Assembly: GCF_010183535.1 (NCBI RefSeq) | Contig: NC_071329.1 | Coordinates: 4,154,001-4,218,000 of the forward strand | DNA length: 64,000 bases | Direction of reading: 5' to 3' | Source: Caenorhabditis remanei | Lineage: Eukaryota; Nematoda; Chromadorea; Rhabditida; Rhabditidae | Shown: piece after piece, positions 48,806-58,364 of the stretch | Layout: every line of letters starts with the position of its first letter | Position numbering within the stretch: the first letter of the stretch is position 1 | Notes under the pieces: generated by a model | What the model saw: only the letters and a program-made list of their open reading frames with translations | What the model was told of the DNA's origin: nothing | Database searches by the model: none | Program-made: the position numbers and the translations under genes

Positions 48806-49453
48806 TTAATACGGACTGAATCGCCCTCGTCCTCCACGAACTGCTCCACGGAATCCTCTATTTGGCGACGATCCATTTACGTAGATGTACTTAACGAAGA
48901 CGGTCTTTTGAAATTCACGTCCTCCTCTGAATCCTCCACCGCTCGAAACACCCATTCCTGGTTTATTGGTCCTCTTGCTGGTGACCACAATTTGACGGGC
49001 TCGGAACAACAAGCCACTCTTCTCGATGGCGGTCTCCAAGCTAGCAGAAGAAGCGAATTCGACGAAGGCGTAACTGGAAAGAGAAGAAATTTTATAAAGG
49101 ATAAATGCAAACGCGCTCTACAGACAAAAATGTTTTCAACTGAGCGTAATCCCAGAAAAAACTCACTTCTTCTGTCTCTGGGTAGTCTTATCTTTTGGGA
49201 TAGTGATCCTTGTAATCTCCCCGCAATCCTTGAAATGCTCATGGACCCCCTCGACCGTTGTTCCATAATCCACATTTCCTACGAAGATTGACCGGGAGTC
49301 AATAAGTTTCTGCTCTTCAGGAGTGGGTGGAGCCACGTTTCCCATACTCGACAGCTTATTCTGAATCTCCTTCAGGACCGCGGCTTCCGCCTCAAGTTCT
49401 TCCTCCATTGAGTTGTAGTTGCAGTTGTTGTTGTTGTTGGAGATGGAAGACAT
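48806..49453 (-). CDS. PABPN1/PABP2-like RNA-binding protein, 184 aa
   Basis: Two exons, 49453-49167 and 49073-48806. The layout is that of nuclear poly(A)-binding protein 2: an acidic helix (EEELEAEAAVLKEIQNKL, residues 17-34), one RRM with RNP2 IFVGNV (56-61) and RNP1 KNYAFVEF (95-102), the FRARQIVVTSKRTNKPG motif, and an RG-rich tail ending RGRFSPY. In the family this protein binds poly(A) and stimulates tail synthesis in the nucleus. A run of Asn residues follows the start. It lies between the two b561 paralogues in opposite orientation, with no evident functional link. The loop before RNP1 (KDKTTQRQ) is unusual, and together with the short length it suggests a divergent PABP2 paralogue rather than the main gene; worms have several such relatives. 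Confidence 0.88.
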
Positions 49454-49739
49454 TGTTAGTGAGTTCTGACAATAAGGAAATGATTATAAGAATGCAACAT
49501 AGAGCAAAAAAGACAGAGGAGCTAAAAAAAAAGAACAATCTCAGACGAGACTGAGAGACCATAATGAAAAAGGGCCAGTCACACCGTCTTACTTCAAGCA
49601 AAAAACGCGCGCGTCGTCAGCTGCGTAACTTGGTTCTGGGAATCTTCAAATCATTGAGAACCCATTAGTAGCTAAAATATTGATTGAGTGACACCATGGG
49701 AGTCAATATTAAACAAAGTAAACTATGTATGTATAATGT

Positions 49740-50310
49740 CGAGCCTGCTACAGCGGCGGGAGTCTACCTCACGGTAGGTTCGCTAGCTGTGATGTAAGAA
49801 ATCATTAAACTCTTCATCAGTTTGGTTCATTTTTACAAAGTGGGTTTGTGCAGATGGGTCGAGTTCAGGGAACCGCAGGGTTTATGTGTTCATCACTAGT
49901 ATGCTCCTCAGTAGCTGCTTTGATGGTTTCGGTCCCTGGGTATTTACCATCCCCCTCCCTTATATGAACAATGATTATCATCAGTTCAGGATTACCTCCT
50001 ATTATGTCATAATCGTCGGGTGTAGGCTCACCTCTGACTATGACGGAGTTTCCCGCCTGGAGCCTCACCGCCTTCAACTTTCCCTTTCAGGTTTGCACCC
50101 TCCAGATCAAGTCGGCATCCAACCGGTCCGCGCGTATGTTCTTCCAGCCAGAGCTCTATTTCAGATCTAGAGACAGAGACCATCCGAAACACATTGCCAG
50201 ATCAGAATACGGTGGTTGGGCATCCATACTTCCAGGTCGTTACCCAACTTCTCCCTACCGCCCAAACGGAGAGCACCGGAATGATACTCTCCCCCAATGA
50301 GGAGCCGGTT
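49740..50310. other. GC-richer block of unknown nature
   Basis: This stretch is richer in G and C than its surroundings and contains non-repetitive sequence with several partly open frames on both strands, for example a 70-codon minus frame 50077-49865 and an 86-codon plus frame 50040-50300. I recognise no family, and splice signals do not join the frames well. It could be a decayed protein-coding transposon or a lost gene. Confidence 0.35.
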
Positions 50311-51024
50311 TAGTGTTTAGCTAACGCCGACTGTATAAACCATACAGATCAAAAATAGACCTTCATTTTTGTAGTTCACAACTTTTTTGTAGTTGTCAAC
50401 CAGACAAATGAAGCTCTACTTTCAATCTGCATGGTCCAGTAAATACCTACTAAGTGTGACAATCAGAATTACAATGAAACACTTTCAAAGTCGGACAATT
50501 TCAACTGAAAACGGCCAAAGTTCATATCCTATTGAGTGGTGAAAACTGACATCTGGATTCTCGGACAGCCATATTTTGCCAAACGCACGACAATCTTCTC
50601 ATTGCAATTTCACAAAAACTTGGACATCTGGATATCTTGAAATTGTGTAAGCCTTTCTCATGACCCTGACTCACCTACAGTACTGACCATTGAAGATTGT
50701 GACACTAACAGTATTCAGTTGAAATTGAGAAACTTTGTTTATATCTATCTGTTTATCCAAATTTTCGTTTGTTCGGATGTTCAGTGGTTCTATCGCGGAA
50801 AAGGTTTTCGGGATGTCAATCCGTATACTCAGATGTCCAATAAACGTTCTTACCAGTTTTAAATTCACAGGGTGTCCCTCAATCAATATTTTGGATACAA
50901 CTGGGTGAAGACCTCGCTGACCTCGCTTGACCTCGCTTTAGCACGTTACTCTTCACACTCTATCTCCAATGAGGGTATGTACCAAGTTGTATCATGGAAA
51001 AAGATGACGTGGATGTAATGGGGC

Positions 51025-51236
51025 TAGGGCTCGAAATGGGACGTCCCGCGTCCCCGTCCCGCACTTCCCGGATAGTCATAAAACGGTTAAAAATGAACCA
51101 ATATTCTTGAAACTTTGGAAATCGCGTCCCCCAGCTATATCTTCGGAATCCGTGAAAATTTGACTACTCTCCGACAAAAATTAAACGTTTTCCAAGATGA
51201 CCCGAAAAAATGTGGGACGCCCCTTTTCGAGCGCTA
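51025..51236. mobile_element. Non-autonomous hAT-like element, TAGGGCTCGAAA ends
   Basis: The ends are TAGGGCTCGAAATGGGACG and (right) CCCCTTTTCGAGCGCTA. The flanks AATGGGGC and AATGGGCC match in 7 of 8 positions. It is the reverse-oriented relative of 12174-12396, sharing GGACGCGA-type and AACGGTTAAAAATGAACC blocks. Confidence 0.85.
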
Positions 51237-51841
51237 AATGGGCCTATTCAACTTTGTAAAAACGTTTTTTTCCCTCGATTCATTTACCAAAAAAAACGGC
51301 AAAAAACGGAAAAAACTAACTTGTTCCCGGAGGTGAATAACCCCATAAAGAAATATTAATCCGGATGTCCAGATGTCCCAATGACCAAATTTCTGTTGAA
51401 TCGCCTATTTGCCCTGTCTGTAAAGATATATGTGTATCCAGATGTCCGTCATTTCCCAATGTCTTTCAAATTGTAACTTGTTTGAATTTCCGAAATTTTT
51501 CCGGATGTCCCGATATCCGAGTTGGAATCATCCAATCGCTCATTGAGGGTTCAAATACACACTAGTTGGCTATATACAAACATATAGCCGGTGTTTGTTA
51601 ATAATGAAGAAAAATGACCTAAAAATTTCTCCTATTGGTAGATCACAATCTCAGTCTCCCCACTCACTCTCTCTCTCTCTCTCTCTATCCCTTCTTCTCC
51701 CCCAACTATTTGCCACTGATGTACTCCGGTCGACACATTTGTGTCCGTCTACTCCGATTTAAAAGAGTGATGACATTAATTTTCTGTATTTATATATCAA
51801 GGTCGATTTAAAAAAAGAAAAAGAAGATTTAGTAGCCGAAA

Positions 51842-54800
51842 ATGTACAAATTTTTGGTCTCCCTGATATCAGCCTCTCTAGTACTGGCAGCCACTAAATG
51901 CCCATCTAATTCATTTTGTTTTTCTCCAAAGGATGATACAAATATTACGGTTTTTTGTAATAAGGATAGTGTGATGAGTTTGAAATGGAAGACGAGCGAG
52001 TTGAGGTCGACAGTGGTCATTAATAATGGGGTAAGTAATTAAAAATTTTGGATTTTTAAGGAATATAATTTTGTCTATTTGATCTACCTGGTAATCGAAT
52101 CAGTGTACCGTGTCACTGTACCCAAAGCGTGAGAGCACACTGTTAACGTGAAAAGTTGGTAATCCACAGTATTTCTGTCAAAAACCGGGACAGGGGCTCG
52201 ACGGATGGTCTAATAAGGATTCCATCGGAAAAGTTTTTTTTTCAATTTGTTTTTGCAATTTTCTCAAAAAAACCAATTTTTACATAAAAATACATGTTTT
52301 TCATTGGAAAAATGCTGAAAAACACAAATTTTGCTATAAATTACTTTGAAATCAAATCAAAAGCTGCGATTTTCAACCTAAACAGTGCTAAAAATCACGA
52401 AATTTTTTTTTACTGTTTTTGAGTTGTTGAAAACTCGACAAAAACATTTTTTTCAGAAAAACGCTGAAAATCTCAATTTTTTCATAAATCCATCTAAAAT
52501 TAACAAAAACTTCACTGAAATTTCCGTAGTAAGCCTGATAAATCGGCATGACGGTTTAGTTCTCCAGATTTTTTCAAAAAAGTCAAATTAAGGATTTTTG
52601 ACAAAATGTTTTAAGGAAAGAAATAGATTTTTGTAGTTGGCAAAGTTTTTTGTACGGGAAATCCCTAGGTTTCATATCGACAAAGTAATTTCCCCCTCAA
52701 ATCGACCCATTTCGGTGCAAAATAGTGCGATTTTTGAGCTGTCCCTTTGAAATGACCATAACTCTCTAGGGAGTGTCCGTAGAAAAAAGTTGTCAACTAC
52801 AAAAATGGAGCTCTACTTGCTATCTATATGATCCATTAAAATTTTTCTTGACGGGACATACCATGACACACTCTCAAGCTTGGAAATTTTCAACTGAAAA
52901 CGGCCAAAGCTGTGTTAGAATTATGGTCATTACTGTAGATGTAACTACCTAACATCTAGATTTTGTTGAAATTCAAGCAGGTTTGAAACCTTCTGAACGC
53001 AAAATTTAAAAATTACCGTTTCTCTTTTTTGCCTGTCATTTGACCCTTCAGAAGATTGAATTCTATGAAAAAAACGTTCGGAACCAAATCATCAAAATGT
53101 TCTTCATAGTCAATTCCCATGTAGATCAAATTCTTTTCCCACAAAAAAACCAAATTTCTTCCAGCTTAACCTTCTCCAATTCACATGCGGATTCCCTGTG
53201 GGCGACTCAAATTTAGACGTAAAACTCTATAAGTTTGAAAATCTCAGAGCGGAAAATTTGACGTCTTGTCAGATAGATTTCCATCTTAATCACTTGTTTA
53301 AAAAGGTCAGTTTCTCAACAAAGAAAAACGTAGGAAAATTTGTTTTCAGAATGCGCCTTCTCTGTTGCAATGGAACGATGAGAAATCAGAAGTTTTCAAG
53401 TTTGAAGAAATTTGTAGCCCAATAATAGAGGCGGGGCTTAGCAAAGAGTTCAAGAGGTTTCTGGTGAAGGCACATGGTAAACGGGTTACGGTATTTAGGA
53501 TTATAGAACACCTTTCCAGCCATCCTCATGCTTCTCGGCTGGCTATTCTTCGTGCCAACCGGTTTTCTATTCGCCAGATTCGGCAAACAACTCTTCCAAA
53601 ACCAAAAACTCGTCGGCATGCCTGTCTGGTTCCAAATCCATCGCTCATTCACTTTTCTCGGCGTCTGTTGTATCTGTACTTCAATAATTTGTATCTTTGT
53701 CTCCACGAATTTCACCTGGAAGGGTACCGGGTCGGTTGCCTGGTATTGGACGCAGTGGCATGCCGATTTGGGAACGATTTCGACGGTGTTGGCGGTTTCA
53801 CAGCCTTTGAATAGCTTGTTGAGGTAAGTACGCTCTGTTGAGAAGGCTAAAGTCGCAAGCCTAAGGTATTAGGGGTCATCCCAATTGGAACAGGGAACGA
53901 AGCCTAAACGCTTGAATATAAGGTAAGAAGCCTAAGCCTAAGGTGGTAAGCCTCAGGTACTACTGAGCCTAACTACCCTAACCTAATAACCTAATAAGCC
54001 TAAACAATGCAACCGCGCTCTACCGCACTCTGCTATTTTTCCAGATGCGCTCCTTCCAACTCCCAACGAAAAATCTTCAACTGGGCACATCGTATCACTG
54101 GAATGACATCTTACACTCTTGCAGGTTTTCCCACTTTTCTGAAATTCGACCTGTAATAGTGTTTAACTATAGTGGCAGCGATCTACGTAGCCGCAGCGAA
54201 ATACCGTAAGACATGGTCGGAGCCATTTATGGAAATTGTGTTGACTAGTGTGCCAACTGCCTTGTGTTTGGTGACGGCGGTGATGGTTTGGATGATAGAG
54301 AAGAGGAAAACGAGGGATGGAGGGTACAAGGAGGTGGAGATGGTAAGAAAATAGATTTTGGATTTTTGGAAATGTTGAAATAAGCGAAAGTATAGGATGA
54401 AAAATTGCTCAAACTAAAAGTCTTGTAGTTCTAAAACTTATAAGGATCCCACATTTTCAAAATTGAAATATAAATTCAAAGTTTTGAAATGTTAGGTATT
54501 TAAAAAATATGTTCAAAATCTGAAACCCTAAACTGCAATTTGGACATCAGATTGTAATACCAGGACATGCTACGGGAATGCAAAAAAGGGGGCGTTGCCT
54601 AATTGGATTTTGCTAATGAATCTTATATGCAACAAAAGCTGAAGTTGCGGGCATCCAGAATCTGTTTTCAAATTCAGTGAACGAAACGAGATACGAGAAT
54701 TTTGACATGAAAACCGAACTTTTCATTTCCCATTTTTTCAAAATTTGAAAACAGATTTTAAATCCTCAGAATTTCAACTTTTCATGTTATGAAAATTCGA

Positions 54801-56693
54801 AATATTTGCAACGCATGGTGTTACAGTACCGAACAAAAAGGTATCAATTTTACTGTTTTCAGTGGAAAATGACCAACTTTGACAGTGTATTTCGGTGTCA
54901 CCTGATTGTCCGATAAACTCAAATTTATATGGGTTGGACAGAGCAAAAATAGTACATCATTTTTCAAGTTGATTATTTTCTTGTAGGGACACTACCATGA
55001 AAGTTACAGACAAAGAAACCCATTACTCCCTGAAATCGACTAATTTCAATGCAAATTAGCGAAATTTTGGAGATTTCGACTTTGATACCCTGTAACTTTC
55101 ATGGTAGTGTCCATACAAAAAAATGGTCTACTAAAAAAATGAAGTTCTATTTTTGCTCTGTCCAACCCATATAAACTTGAGTTTATCGGACAATCAAGTG
55201 ACACCGAAATACACTGTCAAAGTTGGTCATTTTCTACTGAAAACAGCCAAAATTGATACCTTTTTGTCCGGTACTGTATATACCAGGCCACAAAAAAGCT
55301 GAAACTATGAAACTTGTATGACTGAAAAGCTGAATTCGTGAGGATTCTGAATCTGGTATCAAATAAAAAAACAATAGGGTTACGGTACTTTCAAGCTATC
55401 CGGAAAATCCTAGTTTCTCATTTAATTTTGATGCTAGAAAAAATATGAAAACAGATTCAGAATCCACTCATTTTCAGCTTTCTACTCATATAAATTTTAT
55501 TTTAAAATTTCTATCTATTAGCAGAGAAATTGTTAGAACGTTCTAGACCTATGATAAAATAGGTTATTTGACCATCACCCCGCTTCTATTTTACGACCAT
55601 ATTATTGCGTCTAAACGTCACTAGACCATCCTCATAAAAAAAGATAGAGAAGAAATCTGTGTCAATAAGGACACATTTTTTCGAATAAGAGAGATAACAA
55701 ATAACTAACACATGGAAAACACACACCTCACAAGAAGGGTGTGTCAGGGCAATGTATGTAGGGTGATCAGGATTAAATGATTAGTCAGATAATCAGGAAG
55801 TGGGCTGGTATGGTTTTATTAGTCAGATTTATATTAGCTGTGTAGATCAAATCTAGATCTCCATTTTTGTAGTTGACAACTTTTTTGTACGAGCACTCCC
55901 TAGAGAGATACGGTACCGCGCCATCTCTGAGGTAGACTCTCTTCTCCGTGATGTAACTCTCTAGGGAGTACCGATATAAAAAAGTTGTTCACTACAAAAA
56001 TGGAGATCTAGATTTAATTTACAAGATGGTATAACAATTGAAAGTACTGGATTATTTGTGAAGCCGTAACGTACTCTCGAAGTTTACAGATTTCTTGGTT
56101 TTTTTGAAAAATAACTGTTTTTCTGATATTCAAGACGTCAAAACTGTTCAGGGAGCGGTCATACAAGAAATTTGTTAACTACAAATTTGAAGAACTTTAA
56201 TTGTTCTATAACATATCAAACATTCAAAAAACCGGAGCTTTTCTGAAGCCGTGACGCCATTTCAAATGTTGGTCATTTTTTCGAATTTTTAAGAAAATAT
56301 AATTTTTGTTCGAAGCGTTGTATCTCTGCAGGGAGGAGTTGTTCAAAAAAGCTGTCAACTGCAAAAATTGAGATTTGGGCTTGTTCTTTAACATATCAAA
56401 AATTCATAAACCTAGGACAAGACCTGAAGTCGTGACGTCATTTGGGAAACTCAATAAATTTGAAAGCTCAAACTTTTTGCAAAATTTCTGAAAAACCTTC
56501 TATTTAATTAATTTTCATTAAATTTTTTGAATTCTTACAGAACGAAAAATCTTCATCTTCTCTACCATCATCCATCTGGACTTTAGAAACCTCCCAACTC
56601 CTCCAAACGTCGTGGCTATTCCTTGTCGTCGGTTGCTGTCTTCTAGCCGCCACGTCACTCAGTCTTCTCGTAGCGAACGGATTTAAAGAGTGA
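51842..56693 (+). CDS. DOMON/cytochrome b561 membrane protein, 387 aa (paralogue 2)
   Basis: Seven exons: 51842-52030, 53165-53305, 53350-53476, 53520-53823, 54045-54124, 54173-54342 and 56541-56693, in one continuous frame; three introns are only 43-48 bp. There is a signal peptide at residues 1-17. The luminal region begins with the same C-x4-SFC(Y/F)-P motif as paralogue 1. The b561 core keeps all four heme histidines: KAH152, QIH193, QWH233 and WAH269. A basic loop (IEKRKTRDGGYKE) and a final helix ending LLVANGFKE follow. The two genes are clearly a tandem duplicate pair, but their exon junctions differ: paralogue 2 has an extra junction at the first heme helix. Intron 4 holds telomere-like sequence, and intron 6 holds a TA-flanked transposon. 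AATAAA is at 56734. Confidence 0.9.
53850..54006. repeat. Interstitial telomere-like GCCTAA repeats
   Basis: Degenerate copies of GCCTAA (complement of the nematode telomere unit TTAGGC) occupy the intron, for example AAGCCTAAGCCTAAGG near 53930 and AACCTAATAAGCCTAA near 53985. Such internal arrays are known in worm genomes. Confidence 0.8.
54824..55276. mobile_element. TA-flanked inverted-repeat element, CAGTACCG ends
   Basis: The ends are CAGTACCGAACAAAAAGGTA and complement TTTTTGTCCGGTACTG, with TA on each side. The 453-bp arms mirror each other almost throughout (ACCAACTTTGACAGTGTATTTCG and its complement). It lies in the last intron of b561 paralogue 2. Confidence 0.88.
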
Positions 56694-56733
56694 CTAACAT
56701 AATATAACAAGACATTAATGTTTGACCTACTAC

Positions 56734-56739
56734 AATAAA
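56734..56739 (+). terminator. Polyadenylation signal of b561 paralogue 2
   Basis: AATAAA 41 bases after the TGA stop. Confidence 0.65.
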
Positions 56740-56953
56740 TTTTCTTTTCTCGTTTCTTATTCTTATCTGTACTAGAAGGTGCCGGGGGATTGTTGCAACA
56801 ACGTTGACACTGCTGACCACGGAAAAAATCGCCGTGATACAAAAGTATATTGTTATGATAGTCTCTCTTTTTCTCCGTGTCACCATATCTTATCTCAACT
56901 GACCCCGATCCCCCCGTCAGGAGGTGGAGACCGCCCAGGGGAAGACGACCCGA

Positions 56954-56960
56954 TATAAAA
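56954..56960 (+). promoter_or_regulatory. Probable TATA box of the DB-domain gene
   Basis: TATAAAA about 97 bases before the ATG, in a short intergenic region just after the b561 gene. It is a good match to the consensus and well placed if the 5' end is later replaced by a spliced leader. Confidence 0.5.
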
Positions 56961-57056
56961 GACAGACCTTGACAAGGATTCCTCATTGGTTGGTAATCAT
57001 TGTCTTCTTATCCCTACATTTCTCTTATTTTCATCCATATTTCTTCTTATTTCCAG

Positions 57057-58088
57057 ATGCACCGATTCCTTATCGTCCTGGCCTTGCCACTCCTCGCCTT
57101 CGCCGCTACTCCAAATGAGAAGCTGAAGCAGTGCTGTGCGACGTTGAAGGACGCTGATAAGGAGTGTGTTGACAGATTCTGCGACTTCAATGCTATTTCT
57201 CAAGCTAACGTGAGTTGGGGAGAGAAAATAAAGAATGCAAAAAAAGATTTGGAGGGAGTGGGTGTTGAACCCGATACCTGTTTTTTGAAAATGGGGAGCG
57301 TTAGCCAGAAGGCTACGCTTGCAATGCAGTTCTGAGGTCGAAGAGACCGTGATAAAGGAGGGGCGCGGTGGCGATTGAGCAGGATGCAACTTGAGAGGAT
57401 TTTTGAGGTTCCAGAACCAGAAAAAATTGAAAATAATGTAGAAAGACAACAAAAATCCTTTGTTTTAAAATGAAACCAAGTTTCTCCTTCTGAAAACCTT
57501 TTTTCACATTTTCCAGCACAAACGACCTCTCAACACAACGATTTTAAATAGCTAGACAATCTAGAACCCTTTAGACCAAATATCTCGCAGGAAAAAAGAA
57601 CTCAAAAAACAAAAAAACTAGCACGGGACTCGAACCCCTGACCTATTTTTTGAAAATTAAACGCGTTAGCCACTAGGCCACGGGCACACTTGAGAACAAT
57701 GGGCTTCAGGATGGTAATAAAACCCCCAGTTGGGCGCCTCAAGCGACGCTCTCTCACCGCCGTTCCCCGACCTGATTTCACTCAATTTTTCTCGATTTTT
57801 TGAAAGCATTCAAATAATCTTAAATTCCAGATCCTCAACTTCATGTCGACCTGTGGAGAGCGTGGACCAACTGTCGGACAAATGTGGGATTGCGCCTCCC
57901 TCCGTCACAACCACGAGAAGTGTTGCATTGACAAGGGAGTCTCCGGAGACTGTCTCAAGTACTGTACCGCCCATAAGGGAGCCCCATCCGACTACCTGAA
58001 CTACGCTTTCTGTACCGAGAACTTCAACGAGATCCGCGATTGCTTCCACGAGCATTTGGAGAAGAACGAGCCATTCAAGAAGTTGTAA
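57057..58088 (+). CDS. Secreted DB-domain protein, 136 aa
   Basis: Two exons, 57057-57209 and 57831-58088. ATG follows TTTCCAG directly (57050-57056), the strongest trans-splice position in this window. A signal peptide covers about residues 1-17. The mature part has twelve cysteines, including the CC pairs at 26-27 and 82-83 and spaced single Cys at 37, 42, 59, 72, 92, 96, 112 and 122. The MWDCASLRHNHEKCC and FNEIRDCFHEH stretches are typical of the nematode DB module (found alone in small secreted proteins and in multi-domain cell-surface proteins). Its function is unknown; secretion and a disulfide-rich fold are inferred. The intron carries a tRNA-like sequence on the other strand. AATAAA is at 58163. 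Confidence 0.9.
57618..57687 (-). pseudogene. tRNA-like sequence, probably a tRNA-derived repeat or pseudogene
   Basis: On the minus strand GTGGCCTAGTGGCTAACGCG looks like a D arm with its box A, and GGGGTTCGAGTCCC looks like a T arm with box B. The acceptor ends do not pair (GCCCGTG against GTGCTAG), and the anticodon arm is a run of A and T without a clear stem. It therefore should not give a working tRNA. Confidence 0.5.
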
Positions 58089-58162
58089 ATGATTGATGCT
58101 GTTCTGAATTATTAATTTAATATAATGATCCTTGAAAAATATTAATATTAAAACGTGTATCT

Positions 58163-58168
58163 AATAAA
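58163..58168 (+). terminator. Polyadenylation signal of the DB-domain gene
   Basis: AATAAA 75 bases after the stop codon. Confidence 0.6.
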
Positions 58169-58292
58169 TTTATTTTTATTTCACTGAAAAGAATTTCGTT
58201 TTATTTAGTCAACAAAATTTTTCCACACAGATTGCCACCTGGCGCGCCGACCGCCACTCTCTTCTATGCCCTCCATACCCACCCCGCCAGCC

Positions 58293-58364
58293 GGGGGTAT
58301 AGCTCAGTGGTAGAGCGCTCCCTTAGCATGGGAGAGGGCTGGGGTTCAATTCCCCATACCTCCA
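58293..58364 (+). tRNA. tRNA-Ala (anticodon AGC)
   Basis: A 72-base cloverleaf: acceptor GGGGGTA with TACCTCC plus discriminator A, D arm GCTCAGTGGTAGAGC, anticodon arm CTCCC-TTAGCAT-GGGAG with AGC in the loop, and T arm TGGGG-TTCAATT-CCCCA. Box A (TAGCTCAGTGG) and box B (GGTTCAATTCC) are intact. There is no intron. A T-rich stretch (TCTTTTTTCTTTTTTT) directly after it should stop RNA polymerase III. Confidence 0.96.

Noticed and set aside
56504..56986. 160-codon minus-strand frame
   Set aside because: It overlaps the last exon of the b561 gene antisense, and no family or splice support exists.
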